Positions 34,241 through 42,504 of a stretch of 64,000 nucleotides of DNA are shown here, in pieces. Each line of letters opens with the position of its first letter. The stretch's first letter is position 1. Below the pieces are notes generated by a model that was not told the DNA's origin, did no database searches, and worked only from the letters and a program-made list of their open reading frames with translations. The stretch comes from Bacillota bacterium (lineage in GTDB: Bacteria; Bacillota; DSM-12270; Thermacetogeniales; Thermacetogeniaceae), in the NCBI GenBank assembly GCA_013177945.1, contig JABLXW010000016.1:50021-114020 (forward strand). The letters run 5' to 3'. The position numbers and the translations under genes are program-made.

Positions 34241-35125
34241 ATGGACCGGATCCTCCTGGTGGCACTTCTTACCGCCGTAATCCACCTTGCCGATACCCTC
34301 TTTTATGCGGTTCGCCTTTCCGGCGTGAAGACCCGGCGCCTGGCGACGGCTTTTTCCCTTTACCAGCTCGTTTCCCTGCTGGCCGGGGTGGCCAACATGA
34401 TCCAGGCGCCGCTGCTTTCTGCCGTGGTGGAGCAGGGGATCCATGCCAGCTTCTCTTCTTATCAGGCTCACCTGGAGCGGCTGGAGGGCGATATCAGGTT
34501 GATTATCCTTGCGGCCTCCGGAGGGACTGCCGGGGCGGCCCTTTTAACTCCCCTCACCATCTTTATCTTCAACAGGGCGATTTTTTTGTTTGAAAGGGTC
34601 GGCTCCCTCCCCCTCCTCTTGCTGTCCTTCCTGTCTCCTGCCCGGATCTACCGGATCTTGAAGGAGACGCGCCGTGCCCTGGCATCCCGGCGGAGCTTTC
34701 TGGCCTCCCGGCGCTTTTTCCGGAAAAGGGGCCCTCTTTCCGGTGATTCTTTCCCGGGGCATAACTTCCTTCCACTCTGGCTCTTCCTGATCCACATTCT
34801 GGTCATCGGGATCTGGACGACCGGGGTGCTTTCGGCCCTCTACGCCGGCGCCCTCCTTCCCTCCTTCCGCTCTACGGCAAGCCTCCTTTCGGGGATTGTG
34901 AACGGGATCGCGGTGGTCCTGGCGGCTTTTTTGATCGATCCTGTGACCGCCGTGATCACCGACCAGGTCCTCCTGGGGTTGCGGGAAGAAAGGGAGATCA
35001 TTTACCTCTCGTTCTGGCTGATCTTAAGCCGGCTCCTCGGAACCTTTCTTGCCCAGCTTCTTTTTCTGCCCGCTGCACACCTGGTCAAGTTCGTTGCACT
35101 GCTCCTCGCCGGAACCGGGCCCTGA
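34241..35125 (+). CDS. amj: Amj-family lipid II flippase
   Basis: A 294-residue membrane protein of the Amj (DUF2837, YdaH) family, the alternative to MurJ that turns lipid II across the membrane for cell-wall synthesis. The N-terminal signature HLADTLFYAVRLSGVKTRRLATAFSLYQ is characteristic, with six transmembrane helices in two blocks separated by a basic cytoplasmic stretch of about 45 residues. ATG 34241 follows GGGGGG; the frame opens earlier. It is not in an operon with cell-wall genes here. Confidence 0.82.
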   Translation: MDRILLVALLTAVIHLADTLFYAVRLSGVKTRRLATAFSLYQLVSLLAGVANMIQAPLLSAVVEQGIHASFSSYQAHLERLEGDIRLIILAASGGTAGAALLTPLTIFIFNRAIFLFERVGSLPLLLLSFLSPARIYRILKETRRALASRRSFLASRRFFRKRGPLSGDSFPGHNFLPLWLFLIHILVIGIWTTGVLSALYAGALLPSFRSTASLLSGIVNGIAVVLAAFLIDPVTAVITDQVLLGLREEREIIYLSFWLILSRLLGTFLAQLLFLPAAHLVKFVALLLAGTGP

Positions 35126-35282
35126 GGGGGGCCTTCCCTTGCGGGGTAGGCTGCCGGCAGGGAACGTGCATGCCCGACGGCTTCGGGAGCCGGGAGAGGT
35201 CCCGGGAGCACGAGGCAGGACTCCCAGTTCTTTTAGCGAACCAAGGGTAGTAATTAATCCGGTTAAACAAGGGGAGGGTTAG

Positions 35283-36026
35283 ATGATGAGTTTTCCGAAG
35301 TTGAGCGAAGCGCTGTGTTTGATGGGAGAGCCCGTGGCGGTCCTCTGGACCGACGAAAAACCCGCAGGCGCGCTGGGCTTCAAAAAGGCCGGCGGCCACG
35401 GCTGCATGATCCCCCTGGTCCGGCAGGTGGCCTTCGAGGGCAGAGTGGCGGCGCTGGGACGGGACTGTTACGGCTGCGCAGGGGGTGGCTATTACCTGGG
35501 CTTTACCAGGGAGCGGGACCCCCATCGCTTCCGGTATTTCCTCTCCACGGGCCTGCCGGGCGAGATCGAGGGGGAGGGCTACAAAAAGTCGCCTGAACTG
35601 GTGGACGAGATGATGAAAATAAATGCTGACCAGTACCTTCCCGCACCGAAGGATTACTGTGTCTTTAAACCAGTTTCCCTCCTTGCTCCCGGGGACGAAC
35701 CGGAGGTGGCGATCTTCCTGGTCAATCCGGACCAGCTCTCGGCCCTGGTGGTGCTGGCCAATTACGACCTGCCGGGCAATGACGGGGTTGCCGCCCTCTT
35801 CGGTTCCGGGTGTTCGAGCCTTGTCCTCTATCCCCGCCTGGAGCGGCTGGGTAAGAAGCGGGGGATTATCGGCCTGACGGATGTCACGGTGAGGGGGTTT
35901 TTGCCCCCGGAAATCCTGAGCTTTGCCGTGCCCTTCGAACGGGCGCTGGAGATGGAGGCCAGCGTCCCCGGGAGCTTCCTGGAACGCAAGGTCTGGCAGG
36001 GAATTCGGTCCAGGCTCCAGACCTAG
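35283..36026 (+). CDS. DUF169 family protein
   Basis: A 247-residue protein of the DUF169 family, widespread in anaerobes and with no known reaction. Conserved points are EPVAVLWTDEKP at the N-terminus, the cysteines of GHGCMIPLVRQ and RDCYGCAGGGYYLGF, and GSGCSSLVLYPR in the second half, which suggest metal or cluster binding. ATG 35283 follows GGGGAGGG. It is followed by a terminator-like hairpin. Neighbours do not reveal a pathway, but DUF169 and HgdB-like proteins are both common in redox-active Clostridia. Confidence 0.75.
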   Translation: MMSFPKLSEALCLMGEPVAVLWTDEKPAGALGFKKAGGHGCMIPLVRQVAFEGRVAALGRDCYGCAGGGYYLGFTRERDPHRFRYFLSTGLPGEIEGEGYKKSPELVDEMMKINADQYLPAPKDYCVFKPVSLLAPGDEPEVAIFLVNPDQLSALVVLANYDLPGNDGVAALFGSGCSSLVLYPRLERLGKKRGIIGLTDVTVRGFLPPEILSFAVPFERALEMEASVPGSFLERKVWQGIRSRLQT

Positions 36027-36133
36027 CGCTTTTGGCGCCTGGAACCGGTGAGGTTGCCGGAGAAACGGCGCGGATCATCACGAGAGAATTGAGTTCTGTA
36101 AATGGTTAAGTCCGGAAAGCAAATCCTGCTCTT

Positions 36134-36167
36134 CCCTGGCTCATTCCTGCCGGGCCGGGGCTTTTTT
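36134..36167 (+). terminator. probable terminator after the DUF169 gene
   Basis: CCCTGGC and GCCGGGG pair (7 bp with one T-G pair, 13-base loop), followed by C and six T. Confidence 0.5.
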
Positions 36168-36284
36168 GTGCCCGGATCGCCTCCGGCCGCGGTATGGCCG
36201 GGATTGCGGTGGCCGCGGCGGCGGAGGGGCATTGCAAGGGCACATCCCCGGCTTTTTCGGAGTGGTGTCCGGGTCATTTTCCCG

Positions 36285-36313
36285 TTGACAGTTTTAACGG
36301 GAGCGAATATTAT
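36285..36313 (+). promoter_or_regulatory. promoter of cadC-cadA
   Basis: TTGACA at 36285-36290, 17-base spacer, TATTAT at 36308-36313. Confidence 0.75.
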
Positions 36314-36316
36314 AAC

Positions 36317-36336
36317 ATTAAAGTACATGTTTTAAT
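36317..36336. promoter_or_regulatory. ArsR/CadC-type operator palindrome
   Basis: ATTAAA and TTTAAT flank GTACATGT, whose centre ACATGT is itself a palindrome. The site covers the expected transcription start, where ArsR-family repressors normally bind. Confidence 0.6.
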
Positions 36337-36374
36337 AAGATGACCCGAGCGGCCTGCTGATGAGAGGTGATTTC

Positions 36375-36755
36375 ATGGTCGATCGCCGGTTTGCCGGGGA
36401 AGGTTTTACTCCTGATGTCTGTGAAATCTTCTGTTCCGATACCGAAAAGGTCAACCGGTTGAAGCAAGAAGTGGCGGTTACGGAGGGCATGTCCCTGTTT
36501 TTCAAGGCGCTGGCCGACGATACCAGGTTGAAAATCGTTTACGCCCTTGCCCGGGAGGAGCTCTGTGTCTGCGATGTGGCCAACCTGATCGGTTCCACCG
36601 TCCAGGCCGCTTCTCACCACCTCCGGTTCTTGAGGAACATCGGCCTTGCCAAATACCGCAAGGAAGGGAAGATGGTATTTTACAGTTTGAAGGAGAAAAG
36701 GATCGCCGGTCTGATCGAAACGATAATCCGGGAACTCAAAGGGAGCGGTGAGTGA
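36375..36755 (+). CDS. cadC: CadC, metal-sensing ArsR-family repressor
   Basis: A 126-residue winged-helix repressor. The metal site of CadC-type sensors is complete: Cys16 and Cys20 in the N-terminal arm (CEIFC) and Cys64 and Cys66 in the helix ELCVCDVANLI, matching Cys7, Cys11, Cys58 and Cys60 of staphylococcal CadC, which binds Cd, Pb and Zn. The recognition helix is TVQAASHHLRFLRNIGLA. ATG 36375 follows AGAGGTGAT at 4 bases; ATG 36360 is in frame. The stop overlaps the cadA start (TGATG). Confidence 0.9.
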   Translation: MVDRRFAGEGFTPDVCEIFCSDTEKVNRLKQEVAVTEGMSLFFKALADDTRLKIVYALAREELCVCDVANLIGSTVQAASHHLRFLRNIGLAKYRKEGKMVFYSLKEKRIAGLIETIIRELKGSGE

Positions 36756-38914
36756 TGCCGGCTGATGCTTTCAAGGTTGCGTCCGGGAGGGAAGGAAAGC
36801 TCGTTTTCAAGTTATCGGGCCTTACCTGAATCGACTGCGCCGCCAGGTTTGAAAAAGACGTGGCGGCGATCCCTGGAGTTACCAGGGTGGAAATCAATTT
36901 CGGCGCCTCCAGGTTGACGGTGGAGGGAAGGTTTGACCCCGAGGCGATTACCCGGGAGGGCGCCAGGCATGACATCATCGCCCGGCCGGAAGGGGAAAAC
37001 CCCGTTGAACAGACCTTCTGGCAGCGGCACAAGCGCCTCCTTGTCACCGGTTTGTCGGGGTTCGCCCTCCTGGCGGGCTGGATCGCGAAGTTTACCGGCG
37101 CTCCGGGCCCTGTCACCATAGCCTTTTTCCTGGCGGCGATGGTGATCGGGGGAGCGGCCACGGCCCGGCGGGCATGGTTCAGCCTTCAAAAGTTCCGGTT
37201 CGATATGAACGTGCTGATGACCGTGGCGGTGATCGGCGCGGCGGCGATCGGGGAGTGGTCCGAGGGTGCGGTGGTGGCCTTTCTCTACTCTGTCTCCAAC
37301 ACCCTGGAGTCGTATACCATGGAAAAGGCCCGCCAGTCGATCCGGGAGTTGATGAGCATTGCTCCCAGGGAGGCGCTGGTCAGGCGCAGCGGCAAAGAAA
37401 TCCTGCTTCCCGTCGACGAAATTCGGGTGGGCGACATCATGATCGTTAAGCCCGGCGAAAAGATCGCCATGGACGGCAGGATTGTCAGAGGAAATTCCGC
37501 CGTCGACCAGGCGGCCATTACTGGGGAGTCAATTCCGGTAGAAAAAGGGGAAGGGGACGAGGTCTTCGCAGGCACCCTGAACCATGCGGGGGCCATCGAG
37601 GTTGAAGTGACCAGGCTCGTCAACGATACCACCATCGCCAGGATCATCCACATGGTGGAGGAGGCTCAAACCCGGCACGCGCCGTCCCAGGCCTTCGTGG
37701 ATCGCTTTGCCGCGGTTTACACTCCTGTCGTCCTGGCGCTGGCGGCGGTTATTGTTCTGCTGCCTCCTCTTGCCTTGGGACAATCCTGGGGCCCCTGGAT
37801 TTACCGGGGCCTGGCCCTGCTGGTGGTGTCTTGTCCGTGTGCCCTGGTGGTGTCGACCCCAGTTGCCCTGGTGGCGGCCATCGGCAACGCCGCCCGCAAC
37901 GGGGTGTTGATTAAAGGCGGCATTCACCTGGAAGAAGCCGGCGCCCTTTCGGTGGTAGCCTTTGACAAAACTGGAACGCTGACGGTGGGGAAGCCGGTGG
38001 TGACGGACGTGATCCCCACAGGAGGGCAGGATAAGCGCGGGCTGATCGCCCTGGCCGCCAGCATCGAGCTGCTTTCCGAACATCCCCTGGCCAGAGCAAT
38101 TGTGACGAAGGCGGGGGAGATGAAGCTCGAGTTGTCCCGGCCGGAGAATTTTCAGGCCCTCGCCGGAAAAGGCGCCCGGGGGGAGGTTGCCGGCAGGGTG
38201 TATTACATGGGCAGTTCCAGGTTGTTTGAGGAGATCGGGGCGCCGGTGAGCCGGATCAAACCGCTCCTGGGGCGGCTCCAGGAACAGGGTAAAACGGCGA
38301 TAATCATAGGAACCGAAACAGAGATCCTGGGAGTCATCGCAGTGGCCGACCAACTTAGGGAGATGAGCGAAAATACCGTCCGGGAACTGAAGAGAACCGG
38401 TGTGCGAACCGTCCTGCTGACCGGCGATAATGCCGCCACCGCCAAAGCCATTGCGGGGCAGTTGGGGATCGACGAGTTCGAGGCCGACCTGCTGCCCGAA
38501 AACAAGGTGGAGGCCGTGAAAAAGCTGATCGAAAAATACGGCAGGGTGGCCATGGTGGGTGACGGGATCAACGACGCTCCCGCTCTGGCGCTGGCCACCG
38601 TAGGGATCGCCATGGGCGGGGCGGGAACGGACGTCGCCCTGGAAACGGCGGATATCGCCCTGATGGGGGATGACCTGTCCCGACTCCCCTTCTGTATCCG
38701 TCTGAGCAAAGCGGCAGTGAGAGTAATTAAGCAGAATGTCGCCTTTGCCCTGATTGTCAAGCTGGCTGCCGTGCTGCTGGTTTTCCCCGGCTGGCTGACC
38801 CTCTGGCTGGCCATTCTCGCCGACATGGGGGCTTCGGTGCTGGTGACCCTGAACGGAATCAGGCTGCTCCGGCTCAAGCCGCAGAACCGGGCGGAAGAGA
38901 ATGATCACCTGTAG
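36755..38914 (+). CDS. cadA: CadA, Zn/Cd P1B-type ATPase with in-frame UGA in the metal site (candidate selenoprotein)
   Basis: A 719-residue pump if UGA at 36827-36829 is read through. ATG 36755 overlaps the cadC stop (TGATG), has GGGAG 9 bases before it, and is in frame with the large conserved part. The N-terminal metal domain reads SGLT-UGA-IDCAARFEKDV, where relatives have GLTCxxC, so the UGA replaces the first Cys (residue 25) and Cys28 is kept. A SECIS-like hairpin follows at once. The rest is normal: TGES, CPC (360-362), DKTGTLTVG with Asp404, SEHPLA and [10 protein letters not shown]. If UGA stops translation, the pump must start inside at about GTG 36860 without a metal domain. A simple nonsense mutation or sequence error is the alternative. 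Confidence 0.8.
36838..36868 (+). promoter_or_regulatory. bacterial SECIS-like hairpin after the cadA UGA
   Basis: CGCCGCCA (36838-36845) pairs perfectly with TGGCGGCG (36861-36868). The 15-base loop can close further (GTTT with AAGAC, one G-T pair) to leave an apical loop GAAAA starting at 36851, 21 bases after the UGA. Position directly after UGA and a G at the start of the apical loop fit bacterial SECIS rules. The stem could also come by chance from GCC/GCG codons. Confidence 0.55.
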
Positions 38915-38943
38915 AGAGCAGTACCTGGTTCCGGAGCTTCCCG

Positions 38944-39237
38944 TCAACAAAGGCCAGCGCCAGGGCCAGCCCGCGGCCGTCGTTGTAGGCGAGAAACGTT
39001 TTGAAATACTTCGGGAAGAACCGGCAGGCGTTCGATCCGGAATAACTGGAGGAAGTTTTTTAAAAACCTTTCGGAAATGGAGAACTTGCGTAGCAGAACC
39101 ATTTCTGCCTCTGTTTCAGTTTGTTCACAGAGCACCAAAACATGGTCATTCTTAAGAATACTTTCTAATAACCGGCGCTCCAGTCCTTGAAAAACCATCC
39201 CAGAGATTAAAACGTTAGTATCAAGCATTACTCTCAT
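38944..39237 (-). pseudogene. PIN-domain toxin, C-terminally truncated
   Basis: A 97-residue minus-strand frame. It begins as a normal PIN family toxin (MRVMLDTNVLISGMVFQG, first active-site Asp6; then SISERFLKNFLQLF), but after about residue 77 the sequence turns into Arg/Pro/Gly-rich text without the later acidic residues. Full-length relatives have about 140 residues, so the last third with the D-x-D..D site is missing. It abuts the end of cadA, which may mark the deletion point. The start overlaps the stop of the upstream antitoxin-like gene (ATGA). Confidence 0.65.
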
Positions 39238-39440
39238 GCTTGGTCTCCGTAAAGTTCTCTAAAAAGCCGTTCCCGCGCAGCCTCTATTTCCTGCTCGATT
39301 TCCCGACGGGTATATCCTTTATCTTTAGCTTCGGCCACCAGGTCTTTCAGAAGTACGTCTAGAGAGGTCACCGGTTCCAGCACTACTTTATTGTTTTCCA
39401 CGTAGACCCAAATAGACAAACCGCTTCCTGAGCGGCGCAA
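39234..39440 (-). CDS. antitoxin-like small protein upstream of the PIN gene
   Basis: A 68-residue frame ending with a charged helix (AEAKDKGYTRREIEQEIEAARERLF), overlapping the PIN gene by 4 bases in the order usual for antitoxin then toxin. The C-terminal helix would wrap the toxin. No DNA-binding domain is visible at the N-terminus, where an AbrB- or RHH-type domain would be expected, and the start is a TTG, so the gene is probably truncated at that end too. Confidence 0.5.
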   Translation of the reverse strand: MRRSGSGLSIWVYVENNKVVLEPVTSLDVLLKDLVAEAKDKGYTRREIEQEIEAARERLFRELYGDQA

Positions 39441-39529
39441 ATTGAAGTGGGTAAACGGTTACCGGCAGTTGCTGGCGGTGCGGGTGGTAACGTCAAGGAG
39501 GCTTCTCGTGGGAAGGTAGAACCCAAAAA

Positions 39530-39805
39530 TTGACGCTGGAGGAAGTGGCCCGGCAGGTTCACCTCAGCCCCGCCTATTTTTCCTATTTATTTCGCCGGGA
39601 GCAGGGACAGACGTTTACGGATTATCTCACGGCCACAAGACTGGATAAGGCCAAAGAACTGCTCAGAACCGATCCCGCCCTTTCTATCTCCGAAGTCGCC
39701 GGGAAGGTGGGCTACGAAGATGCCAATTATTTTTCACGCCTGTTTAAGAAAAAAACCGGTTTAACTCCCGCCCGCTATAGAAAAAAAGAAATCGAGCGTA
39801 GATAA
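39530..39805 (+). pseudogene. AraC-family DNA-binding domain, probable N-terminally truncated remnant
   Basis: A 91-residue frame that is just the two helix-turn-helix motifs of AraC/YesN regulators: LTLEEVARQVHLSPAYFSYLFRREQG and the second, ISEVAGKVGYEDANYFSRLFKKKTGLTPARYR. No sensor or receiver domain precedes it, and upstream codons do not continue a recognisable protein. A TTG at 39530 without a good ribosome site is the only start. It is followed by a strong terminator. It may be the tail of a regulator of the adjacent transporter. Confidence 0.7.
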
Positions 39806-39822
39806 TTCATTTGATATTCCGT

Positions 39823-39847
39823 ACCGGAAATAAATCCGGTTTTTTTT
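39823..39847 (+). terminator. terminator after the AraC remnant
   Basis: ACCGGA and TCCGGT pair perfectly (6 bp, 6-base loop), followed by eight T. Confidence 0.78.
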
Positions 39848-40002
39848 ATGTCTTTTTTTCGATTTTTATGGGTTCACCTGCCAACCTAAAAATAATCCAG
39901 AAGTGCGAAAAGATCGTGCAGTGATTACCGGGAGCAATCTTTCTAAAATGAAGGCGAAAGGAAACAACGCCTTGTCCGGAGGTTTGGAAAGGAGAGATTG
40001 TA

Positions 40003-41091
40003 TTGGAAGCAAAGGTGCAGTTGCAGGAACCCGGGATGAAGGGTTTGACAAGGGTTATAAAAAATTTTGCCCCGGCCTGGTTTGCCTCTGTTATGGGGAC
40101 GGGAATCTTCGCGGTCACCAGCAAATACTATTCCTGCTACTGGCCCTGGTTAAACAACGTGGCAGCCTGGTTATGGGTGATCAACATCCTCCTCTTTTGC
40201 GCGCTCATTCTTCCCTGGACCCTGCGCTGGTTTTGCTTCACAGAGCAATCCCTGCGTGACCTGCAGCATCCCATTACAGGGCAATTCTACGCCACGATGC
40301 CGATCGGGTGTCTGGTGCTGGCGGCAGATTTCCTGGTTATAGGTACCGAATACCTGGACGTGGATTTGGCGGTCAAGATCGCCAAGGTCTGCTGGGTATC
40401 GGGGGGGATCCTGGCCCTGGCGTTCGCCGTCATCACCCCGGTTATCAATTTGTTCAACAGGGTAACGGTTGCCGACCTGAATCCGGCCTGGTTCATGCCC
40501 CCGGTGAGCCTGATCGTGGCACCCATTGCCGGCGCCAAACTCATTCCCTACTGGCCGCAATCCTTTCAAAAGTTGCTGCTGCTGGTAAATTACGCCTCCT
40601 GGGGGACCGGCTTCTTTCTCTTCATATTCCTGGCGGTGATCTGTTTCTATAGATTTATTGTTGCTCAACCACTTCCGGGGGCCTTGATCCCCACCATCTG
40701 GATCTACCTGGGGCCCATCGGTGCGGGTACTCTTGCCCTGCTGAATCTGGGAACGGTCAGCGCGCCCTGGCTGGGAAGCCTTGCCCTGCCGGTAATAAAA
40801 ATTTTCGGTCTGATCTACTGGAGCTTCGGCTTCTGGTGGCTCGTTGTGGCAGGTATTGTTACCCTTACCAATATCCTGCGTAAGAACCTGCCCTTCGCGC
40901 TTTCCTGGTGGGCGTTCACCTTTCCGCTCGGCGCCTACGCCGGGGCAACCTTCTCAATTGCCGCAGGTTTCCAATGCTCACCGCTCAGATTCTACGGGTT
41001 TCTATGCTATTGCCTGCTGGCCTTCTGCTGGCTAACCGTGTTCGGTAAAACGTTTTTCCGGGTCTGTACAGGCGACCTCTTCAAGGGTTAG
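40003..41091 (+). CDS. TDT/SLAC1-family anion or dicarboxylate transporter (TehA-like)
   Basis: A 362-residue membrane protein with about ten helices of the tellurite-resistance/dicarboxylate transporter family. Family segments are FAPAWFASVMGTGIFAV at the N-terminus, LNPAWFMPPVSLIVAPIAGA in the middle, and LPFALSWWAFTFPLGAYAGATF near the end. The family includes TehA, malate carriers, SLAC1 anion channels and fungal sulfite exporters. In this sulfur-rich region sulfite or thiosulfate export is attractive but unproven. TTG 40003 follows AAAGGAGAG. A terminator lies about 200 bases after the stop. Confidence 0.8.
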   Translation: MEAKVQLQEPGMKGLTRVIKNFAPAWFASVMGTGIFAVTSKYYSCYWPWLNNVAAWLWVINILLFCALILPWTLRWFCFTEQSLRDLQHPITGQFYATMPIGCLVLAADFLVIGTEYLDVDLAVKIAKVCWVSGGILALAFAVITPVINLFNRVTVADLNPAWFMPPVSLIVAPIAGAKLIPYWPQSFQKLLLLVNYASWGTGFFLFIFLAVICFYRFIVAQPLPGALIPTIWIYLGPIGAGTLALLNLGTVSAPWLGSLALPVIKIFGLIYWSFGFWWLVVAGIVTLTNILRKNLPFALSWWAFTFPLGAYAGATFSIAAGFQCSPLRFYGFLCYCLLAFCWLTVFGKTFFRVCTGDLFKG

Positions 41092-41286
41092 GAATTGAGG
41101 TGATGGGGAACTTGCGGAACACCTGGCTGATTCGGAAAAGATGCCGAAAGAAAACAGTCGTAATCTGCTTCACGCCTGACATGGTCGGTGAAATCTGCCG
41201 GGAGGATGGTGAGGATTCGGCATTCCCTTTATCAGTGCGGTGATGTTTCATGAGTTCCCGATACCTGCAAATATCTTGAGAAAAAT

Positions 41287-41306
41287 GGCTGCGAAGCGGC
41301 CTTTTT
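41287..41306 (+). terminator. terminator after the TDT transporter
   Basis: GGCTGC and GCGGCC pair (one T-G) around GAA, followed by TTTTT. The 190 bases between the transporter stop and this hairpin hold only a weak 46-codon frame (41104-41244). Confidence 0.65.
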
Positions 41307-41401
41307 GCCGTGCTTTTAAAGAGGGCCGGACTTGTTATTGCATTTAGTTTAAGTGTTTAAGGGATAGGGGTGGTTGCTTCCCATTAATCCTAGATATATG
41401 A

Positions 41402-41430
41402 TTGACTTAGTAGAATATCAATGGTATTCT
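41402..41430 (+). promoter_or_regulatory. promoter of the thiF-desulfurase operon
   Basis: TTGACT at 41402-41407, 17-base spacer, TATTCT at 41425-41430. Confidence 0.65.
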
Positions 41431-41473
41431 GTAACAAGCAGCGTAAGGCCAGGGATGTAGGGAGAGGAGGTAG

Positions 41474-42499
41474 ATGGTGATCATACCTGAGAGGTATGCC
41501 CGGCAGGCGCTTGTATCGGAGATCGGTGAGGCCGGCCAGCAGGCGATAAGACAGTCAAGGGTGGTGGTAATCGGCCTGGGAGCGCTGGGAAGCAACATTG
41601 CGAATATTCTCGCCAGGGCCGGGGTGGGTTCCCTTTGCCTGGTGGACAGGGATTTTGTCGACTGGACCAATCTCCAGAGACAGGGGCTTTACGAAGAGGA
41701 GGACGCCGCAAACTCCCTGCCGAAAGCGGTTGCGGCTAAAAACCGGCTGGCACGGATAAATTCGGAGGTTGATTACGAGGTTGTCGTTGATGACGTAAAT
41801 TCCGGGAACGTCGAAAAGATTATTTCGGGCGCCACGGTGGTGCTCGACGGGCTTGACAACTTCTACACAAGGGCGCTGATTAATGAGGCCTGTGTAAAAA
41901 TGGGGATACCCTGGATCTACGGCGGCTGTATAGCCACGTATGGCAGTACAGCCACCTTCGTCCCGGGGATCACCCCCTGTTTCAACTGCCTCTTTCCCGG
42001 GGTGTCGGGGCACACCTCGCCGTTTACCTGCGACACTGTCGGAGTGTTGGGTCCGATCGCTTTTATGGTTGCGGCCTGGGAAGCCTCGGAGGCTTTGAAG
42101 ATACTGGTTGGGAAGAAAGATCAGGTGTCGCGCGGCCTGACCTTCATCGAGCTCTGGCATAACAGCGTTACCATCGCTCCGGTGGAACGGCTGCAGGGGT
42201 GTCCTGTCTGCGAAAAAAAAGAGTTCACTCTGTTGAACCGCTCGGGCGACCTGATGACCACATCCCTCTGCGGGCGGAAAGCGGTTCAGGTGGTGCCGGC
42301 AGGGAGCACCAAAATTAACTTCGAGCTGACCCTGGAGACGCTGAGCAAGATCTTCCGAGTGGAGCATAATGCCTACCTGCTGAGGTTTCGCTGTGGGGAA
42401 TATGAAATTGTTCTTTTCCGTGACGGCAGGGCGATTGTTTTCGGAACCGAAGATCCCCAGGTGGCCAGGAGTCTTTACGGGAGATACATAGGAGGGTAA
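41474..42499 (+). CDS. ThiF/MoeB/HesA-family E1-like adenylating enzyme
   Basis: A 341-residue E1-like enzyme that adenylates the C-terminus of a ubiquitin-like sulfur carrier. The nucleotide site is VVVIGLGALGSNIANILARAGVG, followed by DRDFVDWTNLQRQ (Asp and Arg contacts) and VLDGLDNFYTRALIN. Two zinc pairs are seen, CFNC and CPVC, and an active-site Cys candidate lies in FTCDTVGVLGP. The last 85 residues form an extra C-terminal domain. No ThiS- or MoaD-like carrier is next to it, but a cysteine desulfurase follows 5 bases later, so the pair may load sulfur on a carrier coded elsewhere. Confidence 0.82.
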   Translation: MVIIPERYARQALVSEIGEAGQQAIRQSRVVVIGLGALGSNIANILARAGVGSLCLVDRDFVDWTNLQRQGLYEEEDAANSLPKAVAAKNRLARINSEVDYEVVVDDVNSGNVEKIISGATVVLDGLDNFYTRALINEACVKMGIPWIYGGCIATYGSTATFVPGITPCFNCLFPGVSGHTSPFTCDTVGVLGPIAFMVAAWEASEALKILVGKKDQVSRGLTFIELWHNSVTIAPVERLQGCPVCEKKEFTLLNRSGDLMTTSLCGRKAVQVVPAGSTKINFELTLETLSKIFRVEHNAYLLRFRCGEYEIVLFRDGRAIVFGTEDPQVARSLYGRYIGG

Positions 42500-42504
42500 C
42501 CGGA

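Noticed and set aside
36860..38914. GTG 36860 as the true start of cadA
   Set aside because: It would drop most of the metal domain, has no ribosome site, and leaves the coupled ATG 36755 and the conserved GLT..IDCAARFEKDV unexplained. Kept only as the fallback if UGA is a stop.
37529..38950. 473-codon minus-strand frame across cadA
   Set aside because: Shadow of cadA; rich in His/Gln/Gly with no motifs.
41104..41244. 46-codon frame after the TDT transporter
   Set aside because: No recognisable domain and only a modest ribosome site; not enough to call a gene.
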